DNA of 13,654 nt from RGIG3009 sp964490085. GTDB taxonomy: Bacteria > Bacillota > Clostridia > Oscillospirales > Acutalibacteraceae. This document shows positions 6,042 to 12,437 of this stretch, piece by piece; within the stretch, counting starts at the first letter, position 1; every line of letters begins with the position of its first letter. The DNA is taken from contig CAZBAO010000039.1 of NCBI GenBank assembly GCA_964490085.1, forward strand, positions 1 through 13,654, read 5' to 3'. The notes under the pieces were generated by a model that was given only the letters and a program-made list of their open reading frames with translations, made no database searches and was not told where the DNA came from. The translations under genes and the position numbers were made by a program.

Positions 6042-7442
6042 CTAAGGCAACCATTGAACCGTCTTTGCGTTGGGATCGAACTCGCGGACGGCCGCTTCAA
6101 ACTCGGTTTGGTCGGTGGCAATTCGCTGTCCGTATTCCGCGAACCGCACGGCTTTGCCTGTTGCATTGGCTTTTTGATAGAAGCTGTTATCGGAAACGGT
6201 TAGGCCGCTCTCGTAGGTCTTGCCCGACCAAAATACCAGGTTGCCGGCGGAGCAGTCGAAAATATTATTGCGGATCACAACGCCCTTACCGGAGAGCTCG
6301 TTGTAATTCCAAGTCCAACCGAGGAAGTGAGAGACGCCGGTACGGCTGTCCGGCCGTGCGTTCATCGGCATAAAGCCGTAGCCTGCGAAACGCAGGATAT
6401 TGTCCTCGATCACAAGGCCGTCCCAAACGGAGTCCGCGATCCGATCGAAGACCTCGATTGAATAGTTACAATATTCGATCAGATTGTTGCGGAACACCAG
6501 ATCCTTGTAGGTGTGAGCCTCCGTAACGCCTTGCGGTGTGATGCCTGCGTCATACGCCTGATACAGCCAGCAGTTTTCCACCGAGGCGTCTGCGGTATTC
6601 TTCCAGAACGAAATACAGTTGCCGAGCCCCACCTTGCCTTTCATAAATCGGCAACCGCCGACCCAACCGATCTCGCAGTTGGTGATATGAACACCGCGTG
6701 TGTTTTCCTGCGCGATAACGGCGAACAAGCCGGCGTATTTGAGCGCCAAATTATCGATCGTAACGTTCACCGCATCCCTCGGAACGCTGATGATGTCGCC
6801 GCGGGTGCCGATCTCAATATCGTCGTACACTGAGGCGGGATTGCCCTTGTCCAAGTAGAGGTAGAACGTGCCGTTTTCAAAATCGTGATGAAAATCACCG
6901 TTTTTGACCAGCTCATCAACTCCGTAATATTTAGGCGTACCGGTCTCGAAGCCGTGGTTAAAGACCGCGATGCCCCCTTCTCTGGTGTCTAAGGACAGCT
7001 GCCAAACGTTTTCTCGGTCGGTTTGTTTCCAATCGCTCAATGCATAGTTCGCGGCAGAGCCGTATAGAGCCGGCTTCGCTCCTTTACCGAAAGCGCCGTA
7101 GGTGACACCGCTCTTGGCAACGAGAGGCGTTTTGCGGCGGTATACGTAACCGCGCTCAAACAGAACACCGTCTCCTGCGTTGATCCGGTCGCGGTGATCG
7201 TTGATCGCATCAACGGTTTGCCAAGCCGTTTGGGGAGAGATACCGTCGTTTGCATCGTCACCGTTTGGAGAGACGTAGTACGTTGTTCCGGCGATAACAT
7301 GCGTATCTTCCGTGTTTAAGATCCGTTCCCGCAAAGCGTGAGCTTCGGCATCGGCACCGCCGTGCTGAGGCGCCCACCTTGTTATCGCATCCTCGGTCGA
7401 TCGAAATTCTACGCGTGGCTTGCTTGAAAACATGTTGTTCAT
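6042..7442 (-). CDS. Right-handed parallel beta-helix protein, no signal peptide
   Basis: This 466-residue protein is predicted to fold as a right-handed parallel beta-helix, as in pectate lyases and related glycan-active proteins. YYVSPNGDDANDGISPQTAW (55-74) is the usual entry motif of such proteins. The coils show an Asn/Asp ladder: ITNCEIGWVGG (253-263), VENCWLYQAYDAG (288-300), FRNNLIEYCNYS (317-328), IEDNILRFAGYG (345-356), IRNNIFDCSAGN (390-401) and VSDNSFYQ (416-423). The substrate cannot be named. It has no hydrophobic signal peptide, lipobox or sorting signal, which is unusual for this fold and suggests a cytoplasmic role. ATG 7442 is chosen because AAAGGA (7457-7452) lies nine bases upstream; an in-frame ATG at 7460 would place that site inside the gene. 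It is monocistronic and convergent to the DUF554 gene. Confidence 0.82.
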   Translation of the reverse strand: MNNMFSSKPRVEFRSTEDAITRWAPQHGGADAEAHALRERILNTEDTHVIAGTTYYVSPNGDDANDGISPQTAWQTVDAINDHRDRINAGDGVLFERGYVYRRKTPLVAKSGVTYGAFGKGAKPALYGSAANYALSDWKQTDRENVWQLSLDTREGGIAVFNHGFETGTPKYYGVDELVKNGDFHHDFENGTFYLYLDKGNPASVYDDIEIGTRGDIISVPRDAVNVTIDNLALKYAGLFAVIAQENTRGVHITNCEIGWVGGCRFMKGKVGLGNCISFWKNTADASVENCWLYQAYDAGITPQGVTEAHTYKDLVFRNNLIEYCNYSIEVFDRIADSVWDGLVIEDNILRFAGYGFMPMNARPDSRTGVSHFLGWTWNYNELSGKGVVIRNNIFDCSAGNLVFWSGKTYESGLTVSDNSFYQKANATGKAVRFAEYGQRIATDQTEFEAAVREFDPNAKTVQWLP

Positions 7443-7480
7443 AGCGCAAAATCCTTTCATCGAAATAAAGCTTTGTGTTA

Positions 7481-7509
7481 AACATAACAGATTATTCGTA
7501 AAATTTCAA
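7481..7509 (-). promoter_or_regulatory. Candidate promoter of the beta-helix gene
   Basis: On the minus strand TTGAAA (7509-7504) and TATGTT (7486-7481) are separated by 17 bases, matching 5/6 and 4/6 of the sigma-A consensus. The -10 ends 38 bases before ATG 7442, leaving room for the AAAGGA ribosome binding site. Confidence 0.5.
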
Positions 7510-7625
7510 TAGAAAAGAGGTAAAAGTGTAACCGCAGGCGGCTTCTCTGTAAGGGCATCCATCCGCTATATTTCCGTGTTGTTTTTATCCAAAAATTAAA
7601 ATAACGTGTTGATGTAGAAAAAGTA
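7510..7625. other. Non-coding part of the 315-base gap before rplU
   Basis: The gap between the divergent beta-helix gene and rplU (7443-7757) holds the beta-helix promoter (7481-7509), the rplU promoter (7626-7654) and the rplU leader (7662-7720). In the remaining stretch I see AT-rich, non-repetitive sequence with no convincing gene, tRNA or terminator. Confidence 0.5.
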
Positions 7626-7654
7626 TTGACAGTGGGGAGATCGTATGCTATACT
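7626..7654 (+). promoter_or_regulatory. Strong sigma-A promoter of rplU-prp-rpmA
   Basis: A perfect -35 TTGACA (7626-7631), a 17-base spacer and TATACT (7649-7654, 5/6) with an extended TG-C (7646-7648) make this the strongest promoter visible in the window. Transcription should start near 7661, leaving about 97 bases of leader before rplU. Confidence 0.88.
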
Positions 7655-7661
7655 AAGCGTT

Positions 7662-7720
7662 GCCGCTTGTTCCGGGCGGTGTTTTGTCGCGCGACAAAAC
7701 ACCACAAGCACTGTCGCCCG
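7662..7720 (+). ncRNA. rplU leader RNA with possible pseudoknot (L21 leader candidate)
   Basis: Starting just after the promoter, GCTTGT (7665-7670) pairs with ACAAGC (7704-7709). Inside this lies a perfect palindrome, 7678-7703, folding as an 11-bp stem (GGTGTTTTGTC/GACAAAACACC) with loop GCGC. The seven-base bulge TCCGGGC on the 5' side contains CGGGC (7673-7677), which can pair with GCCCG (7716-7720) downstream, making a pseudoknot. No T-run follows, so it is not a terminator. Firmicutes rplU operons carry an L21 leader motif (Rfam RF00559) thought to mediate autoregulation. The position fits, but I could not match the consensus. Confidence 0.6.
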
Positions 7721-7757
7721 AGCGCAGCGAGTCTAAAGAAAAGGCAGGTACAAAAGT

Positions 7758-8114
7758 ATGTACGCCATTATTGAAACCGGCGGCAAGCAGTACAAGGTAC
7801 AGAACGGCGACGTTTTGTTCATTGAAAAGCTGGATGCAGCCGAAGACACCCAGGTAAAACTGGACCAGGTTGTGGCTCTGCACAACGACAAGGAACTGAA
7901 GATCGGTTCCCCGTATCTGAAGGGTGCGTACGTTGACGCGAAGGTCCTGAAGAACGGGAAAGCGAAGAAGATCACCGTGTTCACCTATCGTCCCAAGAAG
8001 GGCAGCAAGCGTGCCATGGGTCATCGTCAGCCCTACACCAAGGTGCAGATCGAAGGCATCCATGCCAGAGCGCCCCGCGCTCCCAAGGCGGAGGCTACCG
8101 CTGAGGAAGCATGA
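7758..8114 (+). CDS. rplU: 50S ribosomal protein L21
   Basis: L21 binds 23S rRNA in the large subunit. The protein has 118 residues: the usual body of just over 100 plus an acidic, alanine-rich tail (PKAEATAEEA) beyond the family's typical end. The family start YAIIETGGKQYKVQ and the C-terminal MGHRQPYTKVQIEGI are clear. The ribosome binding site is modest (GGCAGG, 7743-7748). Its ATGA end overlaps the start of prp by four bases, so translation is coupled. Order rplU-prp-rpmA is the standard Firmicutes arrangement. Transcription comes from the strong promoter at 7626 through the structured leader. Confidence 0.97.
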   Translation: MYAIIETGGKQYKVQNGDVLFIEKLDAAEDTQVKLDQVVALHNDKELKIGSPYLKGAYVDAKVLKNGKAKKITVFTYRPKKGSKRAMGHRQPYTKVQIEGIHARAPRAPKAEATAEEA

Positions 8115-8428
8115 TTTGCGCAAAAATGCTGACACGGAACGGGGACTTGTGCGGGTTTGACGTCCAAGGACATTCCGGATCGGCGGTATCCGGTCAGGAT
8201 ATCGTGTGTGCGGCGGTTTCGTCAGCGGTGTATATGGCGGCCAACACCCTCACCGAGGTGAGCGGTTGCGCGGCAGACATTCACGAAGCGGACGGAACGC
8301 TCACGTGCACGGTGCACGAAGCGGATACACAAAAAGCGCAAGAAGTGCTCAGCGGCCTTCACATCCATTTGCAGGGGCTTTCTGCCCAGTATCCCAAATT
8401 TATTACGATACAACTTACGGAGGTGTAA
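8111..8428 (+). CDS. prp: Ribosomal-processing cysteine protease Prp
   Basis: Prp removes the N-terminal extension of ribosomal protein L27 in Firmicutes, a step needed for a functional 50S subunit. The protein has 105 residues, normal for the family. The catalytic pair is visible as His21 in GHSGSA and Cys33 in GQDIVCAAVSSA, twelve residues apart as in the family. ATG overlaps the L21 stop by four bases, and the gene ends four bases before rpmA. Its target site is present in the L27 encoded next door, so protease and substrate are made from one message. It was formerly annotated as YsxB or DUF464. Confidence 0.94.
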   Translation: MICAKMLTRNGDLCGFDVQGHSGSAVSGQDIVCAAVSSAVYMAANTLTEVSGCAADIHEADGTLTCTVHEADTQKAQEVLSGLHIHLQGLSAQYPKFITIQLTEV

Positions 8429-8432
8429 CGAT

Positions 8433-8717
8433 ATGTTGAAGATCAACATCCAGCTGTTCGCCCATAAAAAAGGTATGGGTTCCACCAAGAACGGCCGTGA
8501 TTCCGAATCCAAGCGCCTGGGCGCAAAACGTGCGGACGGTCAGTTCGTGCTCGCCGGCAACATCTTAGTTCGTCAGCGCGGTACGCACATCCATCCCGGC
8601 CAAAACGTCGGTATCGGTTCGGACGATACCCTGTATGCCAAAGCGGACGGCACCGTTCGTTTCGAGCGTATGGGTAAAGATCGCAAGCGCGTGAGCGTTT
8701 ACGAAGTCGAGCAGTAA
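8433..8717 (+). CDS. rpmA: 50S ribosomal protein L27 precursor
   Basis: L27 lies near the peptidyl-transferase centre, its N-terminus reaching towards tRNA. The precursor has 94 residues and begins MLKINIQLFAHKKGMGSTKN. The first ten residues match the Firmicutes extension (model form MLKLNLQFFA), and Prp cleavage after LFA (residue 10) would leave HKKGMGS as the mature N-terminus. Other family blocks are GRDSESKRLGAKR, ILVRQRGTHIHPGQNVGIG and the basic C-terminal part. GGAGGTG (8419-8425), inside the end of prp, lies seven bases before ATG. A terminator follows directly. Confidence 0.97.
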   Translation: MLKINIQLFAHKKGMGSTKNGRDSESKRLGAKRADGQFVLAGNILVRQRGTHIHPGQNVGIGSDDTLYAKADGTVRFERMGKDRKRVSVYEVEQ

Positions 8718-8726
8718 GCAACACGG

Positions 8727-8759
8727 AAAAGCCTTGGCGAAATCGCCAAGGCTTTTTTT
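8727..8759 (+). terminator. Intrinsic terminator after rpmA
   Basis: GCCTTGGCG (8731-8739) pairs with CGCCAAGGC (8744-8752) around AAAT, and A-rich/T-rich flanks extend the stem. A seven-T run (8753-8759) follows. It closes the rplU-prp-rpmA operon. Confidence 0.95.
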
Positions 8760-8769
8760 GTAAAAAAGA

Positions 8770-8800
8770 CTACCATATTTATATAGTTTTGTGGTAGACT
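8770..8800 (+). promoter_or_regulatory. Candidate obgE promoter with flanking inverted repeat
   Basis: TGG-TAGACT (8792-8800) is an extended -10 (TAGACT, 4/6) 33 bases before obgE. No good -35 is visible. CTACCA (8770-8775) and TGGTAG (8792-8797) are inverted repeats, the right arm covering the -10, so a regulator or a transcript hairpin may act here. Some promoter is needed because a strong terminator lies just upstream. Confidence 0.4.
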
Positions 8801-8833
8801 AAGAGCAACGAACTGTTAAAGGAACGAAAAAGT

Positions 8834-10105
8834 ATGTTTATTGATAAGGCAGTCATCCGCATCAAGGCCGGTAACGGCGGTAACGGTGCGGTATCCTTCC
8901 ATCGTGAAAAATACGTAGCAGCGGGCGGTCCTGACGGCGGCGACGGCGGCAGGGGCGGCAATATCGTATTTGTGCCGCAGGACGGCAGTAATACGCTGTC
9001 GGATTTTCGCTATAAGCGGAAATTCTCGGCGCCTGCGGGCGAAAACGGCGGCGCGAAGCGCTGTTTTGGTAAAACCGGTGAGGATCTGATCATCCCGGTA
9101 CCGCGCGGCACGCTGATCTACGATAACGAAAGCGGCCGACTGATGGCGGACATGTCGGGTGACGAGCCGTTTGTTGCGGCGAAAGGCGGCAGAGGTGGAT
9201 GGGGGAATTCCCATTTTGCCACCGCTACGCGTCAGGTGCCGCGCTTTGCCAAGCCCGGTGTGCCGGGCGAGGAATTCGAGGTGCGCTTAGAGCTTAAACT
9301 GCTTGCGGATGTAGGGCTGGTTGGTTTCCCCAACGTGGGAAAATCCACCTTGATCTCGGTTGTCAGTGAAGCCAAGCCTGAGATCGCGAACTATCATTTC
9401 ACCACCATCACGCCGGTACTCGGTGTGGTGCGTGTTGCCGAGGGTGCGTCCTTTGTGATGGCGGATATTCCCGGTGTTATCAAAGGCGCAAGCGAAGGTG
9501 TCGGACTCGGTCACGAGTTTTTGCGGCACGTGGAGCGTTGTCGCCTGCTCATCCACGTAGTAGACGTGGCGGGCAGCGAGGGACGCGATCCGCTGAAGGA
9601 TTTTGATACCATTAACAGCGAATTGGAGCAGTTTAACCCTGAGCTTGCCAAATGCCCGATGTTGGTGGCAGGGAACAAATGCGATCTTGCTACCGACGAG
9701 CAATTGCAAGTCTTTGAGGATGCCATGCGCGAGCGCGGCTTTGAATATTTTCCGATGATGGCGGCGATCGCCCACGGCACGGAGGAGCTTGTCAACCGCT
9801 GTGCCGCAAAGCTTGCTGAATTGCCGCCGATCCGCACGTTTGAGGCGGAGCCTGTTCCGCTTGCGGATATCGACACGCTGCGCGATCGCTCAGTGAAGAT
9901 CGAAAACCACGGCGGCGTGTTCTTCGTGGAAGCCGAATGGTTGCTCAAACTGTTGCAAACCATTGATTTGCAGGAACCCGACAGTTTGCAATATTTTGAG
10001 CGGGTACTGCAATCCGGCGGCGTGATCAAGCAGCTGGAGGAAGCGGGTGTGCAGGAAGGCGACACGGTGAGCATTTACGATCTTGAGTTTGACTTTGTGG
10101 TATGA
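8834..10105 (+). CDS. obgE: Obg GTPase
   Basis: Obg (also CgtA) is an essential GTPase of 50S assembly and growth or stress control. The protein has 423 residues. The glycine-rich Obg domain covers about 1-155, with GNGGNGAVSFHREKYV and GGPDGGDGGRGGN (31-43) typical. The GTPase domain has G1 GFPNVGKST (164-172), G2 TTITP (190-194), G3 DIPG (211-214), G4 NKCD (281-284) and a likely G5 near AIAH (311-314). The C-terminal OCT domain, found in many Gram-positive Obg proteins, occupies about 345-423. AAAGGAA (8818-8824) lies nine bases before ATG. It follows the L21/L27 operon but is separated by a terminator, and it leads an obgE-mrnC-yitT unit. Confidence 0.97.
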   Translation: MFIDKAVIRIKAGNGGNGAVSFHREKYVAAGGPDGGDGGRGGNIVFVPQDGSNTLSDFRYKRKFSAPAGENGGAKRCFGKTGEDLIIPVPRGTLIYDNESGRLMADMSGDEPFVAAKGGRGGWGNSHFATATRQVPRFAKPGVPGEEFEVRLELKLLADVGLVGFPNVGKSTLISVVSEAKPEIANYHFTTITPVLGVVRVAEGASFVMADIPGVIKGASEGVGLGHEFLRHVERCRLLIHVVDVAGSEGRDPLKDFDTINSELEQFNPELAKCPMLVAGNKCDLATDEQLQVFEDAMRERGFEYFPMMAAIAHGTEELVNRCAAKLAELPPIRTFEAEPVPLADIDTLRDRSVKIENHGGVFFVEAEWLLKLLQTIDLQEPDSLQYFERVLQSGGVIKQLEEAGVQEGDTVSIYDLEFDFVV

Positions 10106-10119
10106 TGGGAGAGACTGTT

Positions 10120-10518
10120 ATGGATCGGCTTTGTCCGATGGAGGTGGATCTGCACGGTGTCAGCCCGCTGAATTTGGCGTTCGTGGGTGACGGGGTGTAC
10201 GATCTGATGGTGCGGGAACGCTTGGTATGTCTTGCCAACCGTCCGAACAAGGAGCTGCATCAGTTGGCGGTACAGCAGGTGCGCGCCGAAGCACAAGCCG
10301 CAGCTCTGGACAAGCTGTTGCCGTTGCTCTCGGAAGAGGAGGCGGCGGTCTACCGCCGCGGCAGAAACGCGCACACCTCACGCTCCGGCGGTGACTATCA
10401 CAAGGCCACCGGCTTGGAAACGCTGTTTGGCTACTTATATCTGTCCGGCCGCGTTGACCGCGTTCGGGAGCTGTTTAGTTTTATCGTTGAGGGGGAGCCG
10501 CCGTTTGAAACGACCTGA
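10120..10518 (+). CDS. mrnC: Mini-ribonuclease III
   Basis: MrnC is a Firmicutes RNase III-like enzyme that lacks the dsRNA-binding domain and matures 23S rRNA ends. The 132-residue protein keeps the catalytic-domain hallmarks: SPLNLAFVGDGVYDLMVRERL (15-35) with Asp24, NKELHQLAVQQV, EEEAAVYRRGRNA and the second metal-site motif KATGLETLFGYLYLSGR (95-111) with Glu100. ATG 10120 is preferred because GGGAGAG (10107-10113) lies six bases upstream. ATG codons at 10102 and 10105 overlap or abut the obgE stop and have no ribosome binding site. It follows obgE by 14 bases, so both ribosome-biogenesis factors are co-expressed. Confidence 0.92.
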   Translation: MDRLCPMEVDLHGVSPLNLAFVGDGVYDLMVRERLVCLANRPNKELHQLAVQQVRAEAQAAALDKLLPLLSEEEAAVYRRGRNAHTSRSGGDYHKATGLETLFGYLYLSGRVDRVRELFSFIVEGEPPFETT

Positions 10519-11377
10519 CATGCGTCAGGATGTTAAACGAATTGTAATAGATATTCTGTATTATACAGTGGGTAGTTTGCTGTACGCGGTTTCCGTCAAC
10601 TGTTTCAGTGCGCCGAATCGGATCGCGCCGGGAGGGCTGACGGGTATTGCAACGGTGATCCATTACATGATATCCGCAGCACCGATCGGTCTTACGATCC
10701 TGATCTTGAACGTTCCCTTGCTTTTGACGGCATGGTTGCTGATCAGCCGTGTCTTCACCGTTCGTACGTTGCTGTGTACGGTATTGTCAACGCTGGTGAT
10801 CGATGCACTGGCACCGGTCTTGCCGGCATATACGGGGGACATGTTCTTGGTATCGGTAATGGGTGGTGTTCTGTCGGGCGTCGGACTGGGTCTCATTTTT
10901 TTGCGAGGTGGGTCCACCGGCGGAACGGAAGTGGTCGCACGGCTGTTAGAGCGACGGTTACCGTATGTGCCGGTGGGCAGACTGATGTTGGCAGTGGATG
11001 CGGTGATCATTGCGATCTCGGCGCTCGTTTTTAAAAATATTGAGAGCGCGATGTACGCGGTGGTTTTGACCTTTGTCGCATCGACACTGATTGACGCGCT
11101 GGTATACGGTGGATCGGGCGGTAAACTCGTGCTGATATTCAGCAAGCGGCAGGAGGAGATCGCCGCAGCGATCTTAAAGACCATCAACCGCGGTGTGACC
11201 AGGCTTCGCAGCCGCGGGGGATATACCGGCGAAGAAAGCGAAGTGCTGTTGTGTGCTGTCAGGCGGACGCAACTGTATCCGCTGCGACAGCTGGTGGGAC
11301 AACTGGATCCGACGGCGTTTATCGTTATTGCCTCCGCGGAGGAGGTCTTGGGACAGGGGTTTCAAGCAATTCAATAA
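10505..11377 (+). CDS. YitT family membrane protein (DUF2179)
   Basis: YitT-family proteins are integral membrane proteins with five to six helices followed by a soluble DUF2179 domain. Their substrate is not established. With the TTG start the protein has 290 residues. The conserved NCFSAPNRIAPGGLTGIA (32-49), a glycine-rich helix (VMGGVLSGVGLGLIFLRGG, 118-136) followed by STGGTE (137-142), and the C-terminal GGKLVLIFSKRQEEIAAAI to about 285 are diagnostic. TTG 10505 is chosen because GGGGGAG (10491-10497), inside mrnC, lies seven bases upstream; ATG 10520 is the alternative but has no ribosome binding site. It overlaps the mrnC end by 14 bases, implying translational coupling. No terminator is visible between it and acpP. 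Confidence 0.88.
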   Translation: MKRPDMRQDVKRIVIDILYYTVGSLLYAVSVNCFSAPNRIAPGGLTGIATVIHYMISAAPIGLTILILNVPLLLTAWLLISRVFTVRTLLCTVLSTLVIDALAPVLPAYTGDMFLVSVMGGVLSGVGLGLIFLRGGSTGGTEVVARLLERRLPYVPVGRLMLAVDAVIIAISALVFKNIESAMYAVVLTFVASTLIDALVYGGSGGKLVLIFSKRQEEIAAAILKTINRGVTRLRSRGGYTGEESEVLLCAVRRTQLYPLRQLVGQLDPTAFIVIASAEEVLGQGFQAIQ

Positions 11378-11404
11378 AAATTTGTGAAAAAAGAAAAAAA
11401 GCCA

Positions 11405-11433
11405 TTGACAAATCCCTTGAATATGAATACTAT
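11405..11433 (+). promoter_or_regulatory. Promoter of acpP
   Basis: A perfect -35 TTGACA (11405-11410) and TACTAT (11428-11433, 4/6) are separated by 17 bases. The -10 is bracketed by the inverted repeat TATGAA-N7-TTCATA (11422-11440), a possible operator. The start codon lies 48 bases downstream. Confidence 0.72.
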
Positions 11434-11481
11434 TTTCATAGAGACTTTAAACAATAGTAAGATTCTTAGGAGGAACAATGT

Positions 11482-11709
11482 ATGGTCTTTGAAAAGCTCA
11501 GAACAATTCTCAGCCATCAGTTTGACGTTGAGAAGGATACGATCACACCGGAAACGAACATCATGGAGGATCTGGGTGCAGATTCCTTGGATGTTGTGGA
11601 TATGCTGATGTCCTTAGAGGACGAATTTGACGTGGAGATCCCCGACGAGGAGATCGAGAAGATGCGCACGGTCGCAGAAGTCGTTGCCTACATCGAAGAA
11701 AACACCTGA
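11482..11709 (+). CDS. acpP: Acyl carrier protein
   Basis: ACP carries growing acyl chains on a 4'-phosphopantetheine arm during type II fatty-acid synthesis. The 75-residue acidic protein has the attachment site GADSLDVVDM, Ser35 within DSL, after NIMEDLG. LEDEFDVEIPDEE (helix II-III side) and TVAEVVAYIEEN (C-terminal helix) are typical. AGGAGG (11468-11473) lies eight bases before ATG 11482; an ATG at 11478 is out of frame. It stands alone between a promoter and a terminator, with no fab or pls genes adjacent in the window. A second ACP of a polyketide or D-alanylation pathway is less likely, because the sequence is of housekeeping type. Confidence 0.94.
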   Translation: MVFEKLRTILSHQFDVEKDTITPETNIMEDLGADSLDVVDMLMSLEDEFDVEIPDEEIEKMRTVAEVVAYIEENT

Positions 11710-11719
11710 TATAAATAGT

Positions 11720-11757
11720 AAAAGCCGCGGCAAACAGCAAACAGCCGCGGCTTTTTT
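11720..11757. terminator. Bidirectional terminator, acpP / methyltransferase
   Basis: AAAAGCCGCGG (11720-11730) pairs with CCGCGGCTTTT (11745-11755). T-runs follow on both strands. The 14-base loop is an exact tandem repeat of CAAACAG (11731-11737, 11738-11744). It serves the convergent genes on either side. Confidence 0.93.
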
Positions 11758-11762
11758 GCTTT

Positions 11763-12356
11763 TTATGGCTTTAAGCTGACGAAAACATAAGCGAAATCCG
11801 TTTCAAAGCAATCAAGCAGTGACAAACCGGAAGCGGCCAAACAGGTGCGGATCTCTTGCGGTGTATCGGGGTAAACCTCAAGTTTTCTGTCCCCATAGTC
11901 AATGCAATTGCGTTGGCCTTTTTCAATTGACAACACGAAACGGCCGTTTTCTGTCAGCAAAGAGGAAATTTTATGGATACAGTTCTGCTTTTCTTTAATG
12001 TGCATAAAGGTCAGTGACGAATAGATCACATCAAAAGCAGAGGGGAAGGGGTGCGTCATAAAGTCAGCGCAAATCAGCTCAACGGTTTGAAAGGCGGATA
12101 AGTTTTGCGCAGCTCGTTCGATGGTTTTGGGGGAGAGGTCTATGCCGCAAAACCGTTTGCAAAGCGGCACGGTTTTTAAAGCAAGACGACCTGTCCCCAC
12201 ACCGATTTCCAGAACACGTTTTGTTTTGTCAAGCTTCAGAGCTTCGATAAACGCTTGACCGTCCCACTTGTTCATGTAGTCTTTCAGCGGCTCGGGGTCG
12301 TGCACGGGATCGTTATTTTCATCGATAAGTTTATCGTAATGCTCCGTTATCGTCAT
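11763..12356 (-). CDS. Class I SAM-dependent methyltransferase
   Basis: This 197-residue cytoplasmic protein has the Rossmann-type methyltransferase fold. Motif I is VLEIGVGTGRLA (48-59), the acidic residue of motif II is Asp73 in GIDLSP, and motif III-like ICADF (95-99) and FDVIYSSLTFMHI (108-120) follow. The substrate cannot be told; it resembles small-molecule methyltransferases rather than an rRNA enzyme. ATG 12356 is chosen with AAAGGG (12372-12367) ten bases upstream. ATG 12365 is too close to that site, and ATG 12404 falls inside the pckA terminator stem. The gene is AT-richer than its neighbours (23 of 60 bases G/C at 11941-12000, against 37 of 60 in pckA at 12901-12960), suggesting later acquisition. 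No clear promoter is seen. Confidence 0.85.
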   Translation of the reverse strand: MTITEHYDKLIDENNDPVHDPEPLKDYMNKWDGQAFIEALKLDKTKRVLEIGVGTGRLALKTVPLCKRFCGIDLSPKTIERAAQNLSAFQTVELICADFMTHPFPSAFDVIYSSLTFMHIKEKQNCIHKISSLLTENGRFVLSIEKGQRNCIDYGDRKLEVYPDTPQEIRTCLAASGLSLLDCFETDFAYVFVSLKP

Positions 12357-12389
12357 ATAACTCATACCCTTTAGCTTTTTGTGAATGAA

Positions 12390-12430
12390 GAGAAAACTGC
12401 CCATGATGTCCTGGGGGACACCATGGGCAG
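12390..12430 (-). terminator. Terminator of pckA
   Basis: On the minus strand the arms 12430-12416 and 12411-12397 (ends CTGCCCATG/CATGGGCAG) form a 15-position stem around a four-base loop, followed by TTTTCTCTT. The one A/C mismatch seen on the plus strand (12406/12421) becomes a U-G pair in the minus-strand transcript, so the stem is fully paired only in the pckA message. Confidence 0.88.
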
Positions 12431-12437
12431 GGTGTTT

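Noticed and set aside
5849..6373. Plus-strand open frame running from the DUF554 end into the beta-helix gene.
   Set aside because: It reads through the terminator palindrome and the antisense of a clear gene, and gives an arginine-rich nonsense product.
7719..7734. A 16-base stretch (CCGAGCGCAGCGAGTC) recalls, in reverse complement, a sequence near pUC/ColE1-type replication origins.
   Set aside because: The match is short, of a type common in GC-rich bacterial DNA, and no further vector sequence surrounds it; it lies between an rplU leader helix and the ribosome binding site.
9511..10074. Minus-strand open frame opposite to obgE.
   Set aside because: Serine-rich low-complexity translation, complete overlap with obgE, and no supporting signals.
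10232..10504. Upstream extension of the yitT frame into mrnC.
   Set aside because: The added residues are an out-of-frame reading of mrnC; the ribosome binding site and YitT homology start near 10505-10520.
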